From the NCBI RefSeq assembly GCF_010093595.1, contig NW_022985441.1, positions 1,943,162 to 2,007,161 on the forward strand: a DNA stretch of 64,000 nucleotides, given 5' to 3'. Below, one piece after another: positions 12,152 through 24,105 of this stretch; position 1 is the stretch's first letter; every line of letters begins with the position of its first letter. The translations under genes were made by a program, and so were the position numbers. The notes below the pieces were generated by a model. That model searched no databases. It was not told where the DNA came from and saw only the letters and a program-made list of their open reading frames with translations. Source of the stretch: Mytilinidion resinicola (lineage: Eukaryota; Ascomycota; Dothideomycetes; Mytilinidiales; Mytilinidiaceae).

Positions 12152-13000
12152 TTTAAATATAGGTAAATCGAGAGTTCTGGAGCCATGAAAATTATAAATA
12201 ATGTCCAGTGCTTTTGAAGTTGGAGATGGGTCGCAAGGCTGAAGGCTGCTTCATGAGGCCGCCTATATGGCACTGCCACGACGCCTGTAGCGACATGCAT
12301 ATGCCTTGCAAAGGCGGCTTTATGTCGGCTTGGACAGCCTCATGAATTGATACGTCCGCATATAGGGCAACCTGATCATCTCCATGTCGACGTCGGACCT
12401 AAAATCAGCTGTCTGACTTCTTATTTGCTAAATAGCTACCCTTAACTAATCTGTTTCATTGCTACCAACCGCAATAATCGACATAATCCTTTGCTAGTCT
12501 GGCAGGGCGAACAGCTTCCAGTACGTACAGAGTTGATCTGCATAATTGGAAGCAAAGCAATATGCCACGGATCAGTCCAATCGGCCCGATGACGCCACTA
12601 CAACTTACATTACTAGCAACCGCGACCAACAAAGACAATAAGCAAGAACTAGAGGGATGTAAAATGACAGAGTATGGCTATTGGGGATATCCATGAGAGA
12701 CCTACCGAATGTGTCGAGAAGTTTAAGGACTTCGATATGGGTGAAGCTTCCTTGTTCAAGAATACTTTGTTATCGCTCAATCGAACAAGCTTTGCGGGTG
12801 CGTTTCACGAGTTCTTCGTCTGAGTGAACGTGTTGACTGTTTAACAGTAGGCGATGCCGCGATGCTGATATCGAGGTAAAGTCGTGCATGGTAGAGAATG
12901 ATGATATGGGAGATTGAAGGGAACGCGTCACTCTTACCTATATGTCCTCCATAGAACCGGTATTGACTCTATGAATCTATCTCATCTATATCTAAGTGCT
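12152..13000. other. Intergenic region with a small inverted repeat
   Basis: No gene found. A 10-base inverted pair, ttcatgaggc near 12250 and gcctcatgaa near 12339, brackets about 80 bases that also contain related cctatatgg/gcatatagg words. This could form a hairpin; no function is apparent. Confidence 0.4.
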
Positions 13001-13645
13001 CTAGAGCTGACCCACCCACTCTCTTACCAGCTCATCCGGCACATCCCTCACAAGAACATGCACATGCTCCAACCCCCTCACGCTCTGCAACCCCACCGAG
13101 TTCTTAAACCACAACACATCCCCACCCGCCTCCCTCGCCCTCTTCCCAAACTTTCCCTCCACAAACCCCTCTACCGCCCTCCTCGCTTCATCCACCAACT
13201 CCCCCTCCCCATCTACCTCCAACGGATGCTTCAACCAAACAACAATATGCCTCACCCCCTCCTTGAGTCCATACGGCCAATCATTGACCAAGACCTTATA
13301 ATCCTCCGCCTCGGCAAACGGTACAGTGCTCTTGACCGCGAACCGCGGCGGCCCCTCTGCGTCCTTCCCACTCAGCGGAGTCCATCGCAGCCGCTCTTGG
13401 AGCAGGAAGTTGGTTATGGAGCCATACTTCTTTTTCGTACTGGCGGACCACGCGAGATACGCGCGGAGGGAGGAGGGCCGGCGCTTAAGTTCTTCGAGGC
13501 GGTTGGAGGCGATGAGGGTGCGGAGGTTGGACCAGGAGTGGGGTGTGAAGGCGGAGTCGGGGAGGGAGAGCTGCTCCTGGTCGATTGAGGTCAGGTGGAA
13601 GGCTTGGTGTTCGGGTGGAGGGGGTGGGGCGTTGTTGGACGGCAT
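13001..13645 (-). CDS. DUF3605 protein, N-acetylglucosamine-induced Gig1/Ngi1 family
   Basis: Single exon, 214 residues from the ATG at 13645. The frame stays open to an ATG at 13774 (257 residues), but the extra N-terminus is basic and unlike the family. Family blocks seen in order are FTPHSWSNLRTLIASNRLEELKRRPS, AYLAWSASTKKKYGSI, FLLQERLRW, the VPFAEAEDYKVLVNDWPYG region, RHIVVWLKHPLEVD, LWFKNSVGLQSVR and EHVHVLVRDV. Members are cytosolic proteins induced by N-acetylglucosamine in Candida, with no known enzymatic activity. The gene lies tail-to-head with ORC6 on the same strand, with 300 bases between the coding regions. Confidence 0.85.
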   Translation of the reverse strand: MPSNNAPPPPPEHQAFHLTSIDQEQLSLPDSAFTPHSWSNLRTLIASNRLEELKRRPSSLRAYLAWSASTKKKYGSITNFLLQERLRWTPLSGKDAEGPPRFAVKSTVPFAEAEDYKVLVNDWPYGLKEGVRHIVVWLKHPLEVDGEGELVDEARRAVEGFVEGKFGKRAREAGGDVLWFKNSVGLQSVRGLEHVHVLVRDVPDELVREWVGQL

Positions 13646-13945
13646 GGTCAGGGTTGTGGAGAAGGGGGTGGTGATGGGATGGAGATTCGGACGGTTGGTA
13701 GTTAGTCTTGGCATGAGACATCGCGCATTTTTGCAATATACGATCCGGAAAGGGTTTCTCGTAACTGAATGCATCGAAAGGATATGGAAATAATCTGGTA
13801 GTGTATAATTGATAATGTGGTGTTGCGTTCAAAAGTGCGCCACCAAGCTACATTCATGATTTCAACGTATAGCCAATCAGATGATCAATAACCGATATAT
13901 CATGTCTTTCATACTACGTAATTTCGTGATATCGTTTGATGAGCT

Positions 13946-15192
13946 TTAGGAGTCCAATTCCATCTCGTCGCCTCTCCTCCTAGCTGCAGCTTGCTCTCTC
14001 TCGAGCTGTTCGACGCGTGCCAGGAAGCCCTCCTTCCACTCCAAATACTCAAGCCGCCGTTCCTCGCTGAAGTAGTCGAGTTTCTCCTGCATCATGGTGC
14101 CTAGCCCGATCTCCAGTCGCTCGCCATCGCCATAGTCCTGCATATCCACATCCGTTCTTCGCTGCCGCCTCCTTAGACCAACAACAGCATCGCCGTCGCC
14201 CCTTGCGCCATTCTCTTGGCCCAATTCATCCTCTGCTTCTCCGGCTACGATGTTCAGATACCACTCCATTTGAACCCACCCATCGCTTTGCGCCAATCGC
14301 ATGAACCGATCTATATCAGCTAACATTTCTTCCTCGTCTGTCTGTTCCGCCGCATCCATCCCACAGAGCACTTCTACAGTCTTATCTCGCTGCTGCATGA
14401 AATCTTCCGGTGTGGTCTCTTGGTCGGACATCCGCGCAAGTACGTAGAGGAGTAGTACAGCAATGAGGGCTGGTGTTTGGCTTTGCGTTATTGGTTCCGG
14501 TTGTGCCGGAGCTGGCGCCGCTGTAGCGCGTCGAGCGCGAGAGCTCGCGCGTGGTGTTGTAGCTGTCTGAGGAGTATTCTGGAGGGCGAGGATGGTGCAT
14601 ACGCCTGTATATACATGTGGTGTAGCTGCGGGCTTGGAGAAAGCCTTGCAGAGATGTCGTATAGCGGGCAAGAACCAATCGGGAGCCCCATTATCATCGT
14701 TCGCTGCTTTCTTAGATGTACCTACACCGCGTTTTGAAGGTGTAGGATGTTGAGGGGTTCCTTTTGCCGGTGTGCGCCGCGAAGGGGTTTGGATGGGCGT
14801 CTTTGTGGTCTTATTTACTTTCTGTGGTGTTGATGGAGCGCTACGATTCTGTCGTTGGGGGAGAACGGTTGTGAGGTATGCGTGGAGTTTCTTGTAGACC
14901 GGCGGGGCGCATGGTGGACGTGAGACTATCTTTGGTAAATCGAGGCGTTGCTTCAATCTGTTCATGTTAGATCTTACACGGACATTTAGTGTATCTCATA
15001 GAAGATATACCTCTCGCACGCTATTTGCGCGCACGCGTACGGACGCGCGATCTCCTCTTCCGGCTTGAGACTGCTGGCTTTGCTTCGCGACTGGGTGAGA
15101 AGCGCGAGCGCAAGGTTGATTAAGTCTGGAGGAAGAGGCCCACTGAGTGTGGGTATCAGTCCTGTCAAAGACTGTTCAATTGCTTTACTCAT
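13946..15192 (-). CDS. ORC6: Origin recognition complex subunit 6
   Basis: Two exons, 15192-15011 and 14957-13946, joined through a 53-base intron (gtatat...acag); 397 residues. The N-terminal cyclin-like fold region is recognised from IEQSLTGLIPTLSGPLPPDL, KPEEEIARPYACAQIACERL and KQRLDLPKIVSRPPC, all typical of fungal Orc6. A basic Thr/Pro/Lys linker (residues about 100-150; TPQ, TPS and TPAK motifs, candidate CDK sites) leads to a second helical domain with VCTILALQNT. The C-terminus is acidic then Arg/Glu-rich. Orc6 acts in the nucleus within ORC to license replication origins. The join restores the highly conserved CER-LKQ sequence, which supports it. Confidence 0.9.
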
Positions 15193-16399
15193 ATCGTGAG
15201 AGGCCGCCGAGATGTGTTGTTGGTGTTGATGCGAGCAAGTTCAAAGTTTCGGCTTTCATTGGACCGATGCGCGGTCACGGGACGAAGAATATTCTCCGAT
15301 CTTCAACACTATTCCGACCTCATCTCGTAGCCGTCTATCTCCCTATACTCATAACCACGTTGTGAGTGCTTCAAATGAGCGAGAGATAGGAAAAAAGGTA
15401 GTGGCCATGTAGACAGCCCATAAAAGTAACATTGGGAGGGTTCCAGCGCATGGAAATGCGCAGTCGATGAGAGCATACATTCCATTCATGTCGTTCTTAT
15501 ATCTCTAAAATATTCCCACTTCTCATATATATTATCCAGTTCTAAGGTCCGAACCTATTCTCTTAACTCTTCGGTTCTTCAGATCCCGGCTCTCTCATTT
15601 GTGAACATGGCGCAAGTCCAGTTTTCAGCGTCAGACAGTCATTATCATCCCAGCTTTTATCATTCAACGCACTCGAATTTGTAGAAATAGCGTCAAGTAT
15701 AAAAGAACGTTTTTAGTAGGAATTAAGTGACTAAAGGTGTGAGGTGAGGCGGAAATAGTTCTGTTGCTCGTTCTCACCCACGTCGACATTTCCAAGCATA
15801 ACATCATACGTTATTCACACCAACGTAAAAATCGATTTCAGCTCGCTGAATAAGGATATATAGTCTGGTTCATTTTGGTATCCCCAAACTAATTCGAGTA
15901 GCAGGCCGGTCGGGCGCAGTAGTAATGGCCCTGCGCTGAGTACTCTTCAGCGCGCCCCTGATCCCTTTGCAGAAGCAGCTACGTCCAATATGCAGAAGAT
16001 TACTAAGGACTTGAGGCAGCCATCCGGGACTCGGGGTGAATTGATTCTAGCTACCCGAATGTCCCCATAGTATCCCCTTCTGCCGATAATCCGCATAGCG
16101 AACGGCAATGTGCGTGGGAACACGGATACATGCGGAGAAAGCAGCGATTTCTTAAAGATGCGCGTGTTCGAGCCGTCGGCGGCGCACAGAGGGGCGTCTA
16201 TAAATACCCCCTCCTCTCCCCCGTCTTTCCTCACCTCACAGCTACATTCTCTCTGCACAACATTCCTTTCCATACAATCTCTATACTCCCTTCTTCGCTC
16301 CACTCTCACTAGTGTGCTCCCTGGAGGCTGCTCCAGTAGCATCTTTTACCTTCCGTTGACTCATTCTCAACTCCTCACCAGCAAACTCTCAGGGCCAAT
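15193..16399. other. Divergent intergenic region with promoter of the secreted protein gene
   Basis: About 1.2 kb between ORC6 (minus) and the secreted cysteine-rich gene (plus). No coding sequence is supported. The last 150 bases are pyrimidine-rich, as is common in fungal leaders. Confidence 0.5.
16199..16206 (+). promoter_or_regulatory. TATA box of secreted protein gene
   Basis: The word TATAAATA lies about 195 bases before the ATG at 16400 and is followed by a long CT-rich leader. Placement and context fit a strong, regulated promoter. Confidence 0.55.
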
Positions 16400-17840
16400 A
16401 TGAAGAACTTCCTTTCCATCCTTGGCGGCTCTCTCGCCGTACTTATCTCCGCAGCCAACGGTGTCCCTCTCTTGGGCTCTAGGCAAGACCTCGGCTCCTA
16501 TTGCGGTGAGCTTAGCAGCGAGCAGCAGGGAGACAACATTGATGGGGCGGCCGGCAATAACACCCACCTCATGATCACCAAGGACAAGTGCCACCCTATG
16601 ATCCTCTGCGCTCCGGGTCTCGTCAACAATGTCCGTCATGTTAAGGTCTACTCTCAGTGTGCTTGCTATCTCTGGACGTAAGTTTTACATCCTTTCTTTT
16701 ACCCTAATGGTCGGCGAATTAACAGAGCATTATCAGCAACCCGACTTGCGGTAGCACGGCCGAGGGCGTCGGCGTCAACTTGGATGTCGACCTTCCCAAA
16801 AACCTGGACAAGCAGGTTGGCTCCTACTGGTGCAAGCCCGCTCCCAACGACACAATCCCCGTGTCCATCCTCTCCGATGCCTCCACTACCGATCTCACCT
16901 GCAAGCTGGATCATCCAGATAGGAAACCCTTGAGTGAGACTTCCGCTAGCGAGGTTGAGAAGCGTGTCGCTGCTCCTGAATCTCTTGTTGATACTCCCGA
17001 ACTGTCTGCGCGGAATGCTACTTGCAATTATGTCGCGGCCGACCATGATGGCAAGGGCACTCTACTGTTCCTCGACACAGAAGATGTGTGCCATGTCCTG
17101 CCACCAGAGCTAGATGATCGGGTCAGCTCTTTCAAGCTCTGCCCTGGCTGCGAGTGCGCCTTTTGGACGTAAGTTGTGGCCATATATCGCGTTTCTCCAG
17201 AGTGCTTCTAACTCTTATAATAGAGAGCCCAAGTGCTCCGGCAAGCCAGCCATCAGCGGGTATGGAGGCGATCTTCATAACTTGGCTGGTGCTTTGGACG
17301 ATTCGATCAGCGCTTACTTCTGCCGCTGTGCTCAACCACTGCCACCCGTCAAGCGCGTTGAGTCTCAAGATCTAACCTCGCGCGCCGATACGTGCGGCTT
17401 CTTCACTACCGAACATGGAGGCCAGGGCAACTCCGGGTTCATGTACAAGGATGAGCAATGCCATACTTTCCCACCAGGGTTCGACAACGGGGTCAGCTCC
17501 ATTCATGTCTCGGATAACTGTGAATGCTCCTTCTGGCTGTAAGTTAATATCACTCCCAAGCTTGCCTGTTCACTCTTGTTAATTTCACCACAGTGAACAT
17601 CATTGCATCAGCTGGCCCGACGTCCGCGGCTCAAACGCCTTCAAGGACCTAGATGGCAAATTCGACAAGGAGCTCAGCACGTACTCCTGCAGCGGTACGG
17701 GATCCAACACCAAGACTGGATTCTTCTACGGTGGAGACAATGTCACTAGCATCGAGGCTAGGGACCCCTGCATTGAGTGCCCCTGCGATGGCCTCGACGG
17801 GCCATGTCATTGCGTCCCGAACGGATGCTGCTGCACCTAG
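16400..17840 (+). CDS. Secreted cysteine-rich protein with three internal repeats
   Basis: Exons 16400-16677, 16728-17168, 17224-17538 and 17594-17840, 426 residues. A signal peptide is clear (MKNFLSILGGSLAVLISAANG). Three repeats of roughly 100-120 residues each carry a core Cys-His...Cys-x-Cys-x(2)-Trp: CHPMILCAP..CACYLW, CHVLPPELDD..CECAFW and CHTFPPGFDN..CECSFW. Each core ends at Trp-Thr/Leu, where an intron interrupts the next codon in the same phase, so repeats and exons correspond. Two inter-repeat linkers contain a Lys-Arg Kex2-type site (VEKRVAA) or a similar basic site. The C-terminus is very Cys-rich (CIECPCDG...CVPNGCCCT). I do not recognise the family. It could be a cell-wall or host-facing protein, but effector function is speculation. 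Confidence 0.75.
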
Positions 17841-18378
17841 AACAGTGTGGGCGTGCAGATCTGATGGGGGTGGGGGGTTCACGATTCAGATGATGATATG
17901 ATCATATGCTCTCCGCCGCGGAAGAAATGGGGAGTATTGCGGGACTACACTCTCCGCTCATCTTTTGAGGATCGGCTATGCTAGGCAGAGGCATGAAAGG
18001 CTTTATAGTTAGTCTTACGGGGGTCAAGAACCCTTTTGAATGGAAAATCAGTATTAACTTCCTTTAACTTTCACTGTGACTACCTTCGTTTCCCTGGCTG
18101 TGCACACACAGTGCTTGATATATCTATCCTAACAAATTAATGGATATGATGAAGCTTCAACCTCAGCTAGTGTCTCTTAATCTACTTCTAAATAGTCGAA
18201 GAAGAAATGTAGACAGCAAAGCTTATATAAGGTACCGAATATAGTTAACTAGCTATAGTTGCAGAGATAACGATAGTGTTTAAGCGGGGCCAACTTCAAG
18301 CTCCGGAAGCTCCAGCCTCACCTCATCAACTCACCACCGAATTACCCCCCAAACCCCGTGCCACAAGCCACAATCAAC
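17841..18378. other. Intergenic, no gene seen
   Basis: 3' flank of the secreted protein gene and 5' flank of the DUF423 gene. It contains a short imperfect palindrome (tagttaactagctata near 18242) and otherwise nothing notable. Confidence 0.45.
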
Positions 18379-18836
18379 ATGCCATTCCCCTCTTGGACAA
18401 TCGGCTGCATCTATGGCGCCAGCTCCGTCATGCTCGGTGCATTCGGCGCCCACGGCCTCAAGAAACGCATCTCAGATCCCGCGAAAATCGCAGCATGGGG
18501 AACAGCGGCGCACTACCAGGTACAAGGCCCCATACTCACTCTCTCGTTCACTTTCCCCTCAAACCCAACAGTACCATAGTGCTGACTTGCCGTGTGTTTC
18601 TCCAGCTCATCCACTCCACCGCCCTCCTCGTCACAGCTGTCGCGGCGCCCCGCTCCGTAGTCGCCGGATCGCTGTTCACAGCCGGCATGACGATGTTCAG
18701 TGGAAGTATTTATCTGCTGACACTGGATCCGGAGAGGTTTCGGCCGCTGGGACCGGTTACGCCGCTGGGAGGCTTGTGCCTGATTGGGGGCTGGGTTGCG
18801 TTAGCTTTCACGAGGAGGATTCCGCTGAGGCTGTGA
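18379..18836 (+). CDS. DUF423/TMEM256 family small membrane protein
   Basis: Two exons, 18379-18519 and 18606-18836, 123 residues. The family signature is evident: WTIGCIYGASSVMLGAFGAHGLKK, AAWGTAAHYQLIHSTALL and an SGSIYLLTLD loop, ending in a fourth hydrophobic segment (TPLGGLCLIGGWVALAF). Four membrane helices are expected. The family occurs from bacteria (YgdD) to animals; its function is unknown. The intron falls between AHYQ and LIHS in phase 0, restoring the conserved motif. Confidence 0.85.
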
Positions 18837-19321
18837 GAGGAGGGGAGATGCATAAGTGGGATGTTGGGAAGGAAGTATGGCGAAGGGTAGTATCCATGGT
18901 CAGTATGTATCATACGGGATGTACATTAGGGAGCGGGAACGGCATGGCATCTCGGCTCTAGTCTTGAGGGATATTTGAGGTTTTAGAGGGACGCGTTGCT
19001 CTTCTACCAAGTTCCAACTCTCAACTCTTTGCAATAGCCCTTTACGCATCTCTCCTTGGAATTCCGATTCCACTCTTTCGTTTGAGCTTTCATGGTACCT
19101 CCGTCAAGGACCTTGTCACATCTGGCCCTTTCTTTCCCTCAAAGCAATCACATCCTCAACGCGAATCCCATTCATACTAGAAATGGCTCGTATGTCGCGC
19201 TTCCAGTCGCCGGCCGTACTTAAACTCCCCACTATCCCTTCTTGTCCTATCTTAGTACCTTTAGAAGAAATTCTCCACGCGGATATCTCCTACCCACGAA
19301 ACCACCCAGCTCTCAGCAACG

Positions 19322-20164
19322 ATGGCCCGACCTTACCGTGTAACCAGACTGAGACCCTCGACCAAACCTCGTGCTCACATCCTCACCAAAAAGCTTCTCC
19401 CCACCAAACCTCGTGCTCAAATCCAAACCAAAGAGCCTCGCTCCCTCGCCCAACGCTGCGAAGAGCTCGCGATCGAGCTAGACAAGCAAGCCGGAAAAGA
19501 AACGCCCTGGCTCCTCCCAAAGCTCCCCACCTCCCACGACTCTCCTATCGGCTACTACGAGTTCGCCTCGGAACCTGATCGTCTAATTGCGCAGGAGCAT
19601 AAGTGTAACACCATGGCGGATGTTTGCAAGCTCGGCCCGCGGAAGCAGAAGACAGTCGATTTGAGTATCCGCTTCGTCTCACCCGTTGAGGAGGCTGATC
19701 CTGAAGGGGGTGGGGAAAGGGTAGTGGTGGCGTGGAGGAAGGACAGGAGCATCAAACTCCAGGAGCTGCTGCCGACACTGGAGAGTTACCCTCTCCGAAC
19801 AGAGGAAACACCTCCGGGAGATGACGCCGCCTGCTTGATTAAGTATGCACCGCATTTGCTGCATGGGGTTACGTTGCTTATCTTGCTCACTCTCCTCCCC
19901 GCAAACGAGATCATAGCGCTCGCTGTTTCGCGTAATGTAGAATTCACACCCGAGACGCTGCATATGAGGAAGAGAGCGGCCATCAACGAGCTCCCACTTT
20001 ATCAGTGGGAGCAGTTCCTTGGTCTTCGCGAGGGAGATTTCGATGGGCTGGCAGATGCGCTCCGGCAGCAGGATACTAGCCCTCTGATCGAAGACGGGGA
20101 TGAGAAAGGGAGGTCGAAGGTAGTTAAGAAGGGTAAGAAATCGGGAAATGGTGGAGGATTCTGA
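19322..20164 (+). CDS. Unrecognised protein of 280 residues
   Basis: Single uninterrupted frame. The basic N-terminus contains an internal duplication (TKPRAHILTKK then TKPRAQIQTKE), mirrored by a near-identical 33-base DNA duplication near 19360-19430. A charged middle part contains KLGPRKQKTVDLSIRF, a hydrophobic stretch (LLHGVTLLILLTLLP) and a basic C-terminal tail (KVVKKGKKSGNGGGF). No family recognised. An out-of-frame upstream ATG at 19183 opens an overlapping frame that could damp translation. That the gene is real is inferred from length and codon texture only. Confidence 0.5.
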   Translation: MARPYRVTRLRPSTKPRAHILTKKLLPTKPRAQIQTKEPRSLAQRCEELAIELDKQAGKETPWLLPKLPTSHDSPIGYYEFASEPDRLIAQEHKCNTMADVCKLGPRKQKTVDLSIRFVSPVEEADPEGGGERVVVAWRKDRSIKLQELLPTLESYPLRTEETPPGDDAACLIKYAPHLLHGVTLLILLTLLPANEIIALAVSRNVEFTPETLHMRKRAAINELPLYQWEQFLGLREGDFDGLADALRQQDTSPLIEDGDEKGRSKVVKKGKKSGNGGGF

Positions 20165-21332
20165 TTCTGCTGAGTCTCTCTTGGTGGTCTTTTAGTGTGC
20201 CGGCATAGTTCGCGAATAGTTGAGATAGGAGCTTCCAGGAAGGAAATAGAATTTGTTTGACAGCAGCGAGCTCTGTGACACTTCTCTGTTTGATAATCAC
20301 ATCTCATCCTGATTTTTAGAAGTTCATCAAAGCACCTCGGCCGGCGGTAAGAGCTTTCCCACATGAAAGATAGCAATAACCGTAGCCATTGATAAAATTC
20401 CGGCGTTTTCCATCTCTAGATGAAATTGATGAGCATGAAGATGATCGGGAAAAGATGCTCGCCACCACTCCTACCCATATTCCCACCGACCGAATCCTCC
20501 CATGATCTCTTGTGATACTTCTTTTCAACACGCCCTCCCCTCCAACCACCCATGGCATAGTCTGCCAATTCGTTTCGATACCACCTCCAGGCTGTAGCCA
20601 TGGGCGAACTTCATCCAATCTTTAAGTCCCCCTCTGTTCCAAATCACCCACAGCTCACCGCCATACGCATTTTTGGCAATATCTGTTAGTCCGCCGCTTT
20701 CTAAAGAACCTTGGAGACGTCATGTTCTGACTGGGAGGAGATTTTATACCCCTAGTAGGAGAAACCGTCGGTGGCTTACTCAGCCAACACATGACTGGAG
20801 ACGAGAGCACATGATCGGATTAGAGGGTCAAGCATGAAACGCGGAGAATCCTGGGAGATTAGTCTAAGGCACTCATTTATGCTGCGTAGCATTCTAAATG
20901 AAGCCGGGATGATGTTGTCCAAGGTAGCCTAACATGTTTCCCGATCCTTTAAAACGCTTCGCTCACATATGGTTTATATTCAAGGTGCTTTGAAGCCATA
21001 CCGACAGTATCAGAAGAGCGTACACAGACCAAGTTTCTAGTACTGTAGTGATCCAGTCCACCACGTATTGAAGCCCCCACATAGTGGCATAGTGCACATG
21101 GACTGATTACAATCGAACTGTGGTGTGATTCACTACCCAGGTATTCTAAAAGCAGCCCGCCACATAGGTATTTCAAACTCCCCAACCCGGGACTATCCTG
21201 ATCCATCAGGGGGAGTGGCCCATAATCAAACGCCACGCTGCATGCAAGTGCCCAAGCTATGAACAAGTGTAAAGAACCCCTAAAAAAACCGGAGAAGTGT
21301 GACCGGAGAAGTATGCCCACTTCTTCCCGCAA
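20165..21332. other. Intergenic, no gene seen
   Basis: About 1.2 kb between two convergent genes. Small frames on minus (20002-20618) are not supported by any recognisable sequence or splice structure. Confidence 0.45.
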
Positions 21333-23471
21333 TCACCGCAGCTTCAACGCCTTCTTGCTCTTATCGTATACGACGTATGTGATCGACACAGCTGGTACGA
21401 CCTTGAGAAGATTCGGCGTAAGACCCTTGAACAAGCCCCGAACGCCCTCGCCTTTGATGGTCTGGCGCGTGACGTCCATGATGCCGGTGTAGGTGCGTGG
21501 ATGTAAGACGGTGCCCTGGCTCTGCAGTCGGGTTCGGAGGAGGTTGAGAGGATAGACAGCGGAAGCTCCGAACGCGCCGCTGAAGGCACCCATTGCTGCT
21601 GTCATGAAACCGCCGGGCTGAGCATCGTCCTCGTGGCAGCCGCGTATGCGGGCGTTGCGGCTTGCCATGGCGCGCTTGAGGTACTCGAAGGTGCCGAGAT
21701 CGAGGGCGGCGTAAGGGAAGATGCCGAAGAGGCCCATGGGGAGACCGCGATAGAAGGCGGGGATGCCGCCGGTGCGCCACATCTTCAGGGAGGTGTCGAT
21801 GATGAGCGCGTTGCCGCGAAGGCCGCCTGCGACCGTGTCGCATTGCATTCGGCTGGTGGGTGTTAGTTTGAGCTGATGGATGGGGTAGTGGCAGGGACTC
21901 ACAATTTCACGGTGTCGAGGGGATACACAGCGAATCTAAGATGTCAGTATTGCGCGACGTCGGTGGGCGTGGAATCCATACTGTGAGACCATGCCTGCGA
22001 CACCACCGGCGAAGAATTTCGACCACGAATGGATCTGGCTGGGATCGGTGTGACCTTCGAACCTAGCGAAGACACGCTTGGCCGCCTGCGATGGTCAGCG
22101 CGAACCTTGGGAGAGGCGAGTCGGTGGTTAGTCACATACCTCGTAAGAGCCGAATTTGATGGCCGACTCGGGCATGACCTTCACGACGTTCAAGCCATTT
22201 CCTAGGGGAGTCAGTTGAGGTTGCGCAAATCGAACTCGAGAAACTCACCTGCGTAGAGACTCCTAATGCCGCCAGCGGCCCACAGTTCCTTGGTCGCATT
22301 TGCCAATGGTCGCCAGGAATTCTGGGCGGCCTTCACGATGGCGCCCGATTTGGCCGCATGGACAGCTTCTTGCGCGACGCCGGTCTGCGCGATGAGATAG
22401 ACCTTGAGCCTGTCGAGAGGAGCAGTTGCGGTGCGCGAGACGATGCCAGCTAGGCCTCCCGCCACAAAGTAACCTGGATTCGGGACACACGAGATCAGCG
22501 ATTGCCACAAGTAGTCCCACGTCCATGCGGCCTGCGAGATGACGGGAGGATATTCCGCTGGTGAGTCCACTTCGGTCGGGAAAGGCTTGACATCCAGCGG
22601 GAAGGTGGAGAGATGCGAAGCTTCGTACGATTCGTACATATCTGGTGAGTCGAACGGGGGATGTATGCGTTGCGGTGGTGTCTTTGCGATGGAGATGATG
22701 GAGCCAAAGAGAAGGTTAAGAAAGAACGGTATTGTACCTAAGCCTGTAACAGTGTCGTCGCTAATCTGCACGTCACCCTCCAAGTTCACCTTCAAGGTAG
22801 ATGAAAAGTAAGAGAGTACCGATTTTAGGTTGGGTGCGGTGGCTGGTATGAAAAGTAAAAAGTCGCTACCAGGCATTAGCGCGAGCTCTTCCATCTCAAT
22901 GAGGTTGAGACGCAACCCACCGCCATTCCTCGAAGCTTATGCATCCGTCGCGATTTGTGTCTACTTCGTCGAAAAAAGCGTCGAGCTTCGAGTTGGGCAC
23001 GGCCAAGCCGGCCTGCGAAAAGGCGGCTTTTAGCTCGTCCTTAGACAGCTTGCCGTCGCCATTATGATCAATGCTCCGGAAGAGATGCCACAGCTCCTTC
23101 TCTGTCTGCTTCACGAAGGACCGGAATTCTTTTGCATGCCGAGGTCAGCACGCTGTTAGGAGAGGGTTGGCGGAGGCAAGCCGCAAGCCGCTGGCTGACC
23201 ATTGTACTGGATATTCCCGTCGCCATCCGTGTCTACCGTCTTAAGAACATCCACGAGCAGATGATCCGCGTTCTTGAGGGCTGTCGCGCAGTCAGTCAGT
23301 ACATAGCTGAATGCATCAAATTGGCCCGAATTGCCGGGGTGCCGACATACGATGATCGAGCTTCCGCAGGCCTCTCTTGAGCCCAGCCAGATCGATATGC
23401 CCCTGCTTCTTCGTGTCCAACGTCGCCCACAGCGCCTCGACGCGCGCGTCCTGGGCGTTCGCAGGCTCCAT
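21333..23471 (-). CDS. Calcium-dependent mitochondrial carrier (SCaMC / Sal1-like ATP-Mg/Pi carrier)
   Basis: Eight exons on minus: 23471-23351, 23280-23200, 23128-22921, 22865-22249, 22201-22140, 22085-21982, 21935-21903 and 21852-21333; 581 residues with every phase preserved. The N-terminal half has EF-hand loops DTDGDGNIQYNEF, DHNGDGKLSKDE and DTNRDGCISFEE plus a degenerate first hand. The C-terminal half has three mitochondrial-carrier repeats with the signatures TAPLDRLKV, YPLDTVKF and YPLNLLRTR. The inner-membrane protein is expected to exchange ATP-Mg for phosphate under cytosolic Ca control. An insert between the EF-hand region and the first carrier repeat (residues about 165-240) is poorly conserved and might contain a further intron (candidate donor gtacaat near 22742). 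A 33-base exon encodes the second signature. Confidence 0.92.
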
Positions 23472-24105
23472 CTCTTGCAGAAAGGGGCCGTTATCTGAGG
23501 TGTATCATGGCTGATTGTGCGGGCGCGAGAGAGAGGATGCGTCGGCGCGGGCGGGCGTGTTAGATGGGGGCTCGCGGAGGTTGTGGGAGCATAAGAGGTG
23601 GTTAAAGGTGCGGCAGTGGGGCCTCGAGGTCAGGTATGATGTCGCAAAGGTTGGCAAGTCGTTTTCAGGGCCAAGCACGGTGCGATGCGGTTTAGCTCGT
23701 GGAGACACGGGCGAGTCAAGAGCCAGGGATTTAACAGCCCTACAGCAACTCCAGGTCAGTCGTGGGGAGTGCTGACGATGCAGGTGTGGAAGTAACTGAG
23801 GCTCAAATCGTGTCTTGCATCTTTGTTTGCCTGAGTCCAGCCTTATTCGACTATTTATCAGCCTCAAGGCAGAAGCTAGACCCGAGGTCGGACTTCTCAT
23901 CAGCTGCTACTATCTTCAACCATCAGCCTCATATAAACGTGACATCTATCTCATACTGGTGTGCTTGGATCGTACTTTCCTCTTCATAACCTCTTATTCT
24001 TCCTTCTTCTATCATATGGCTGTCTACTTTTCATAATATCCTAAGAATACGTATCATGCCTGTACGCCTTCGACGACTTCTCATCCTTCGATAACACCAC
24101 CCGTC
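23472..24105. other. Divergent promoter region
   Basis: 634 bases shared by the carrier gene (minus) and cyclin C (plus). No coding sequence; the part next to cyclin C is rich in TTC/CTT. Confidence 0.5.

Noticed and set aside
20002..20618. Minus frames of about 100-124 residues
   Set aside because: No recognisable sequence, overlapping in different frames, partly antisense to the 3' end of the plus gene.
22690..22750. Additional intron in the mitochondrial carrier (gtacaat...gcaaag)
   Set aside because: The ends are acceptable, but the frame is open through it and the peptide is plausible; kept as coding with the doubt noted.
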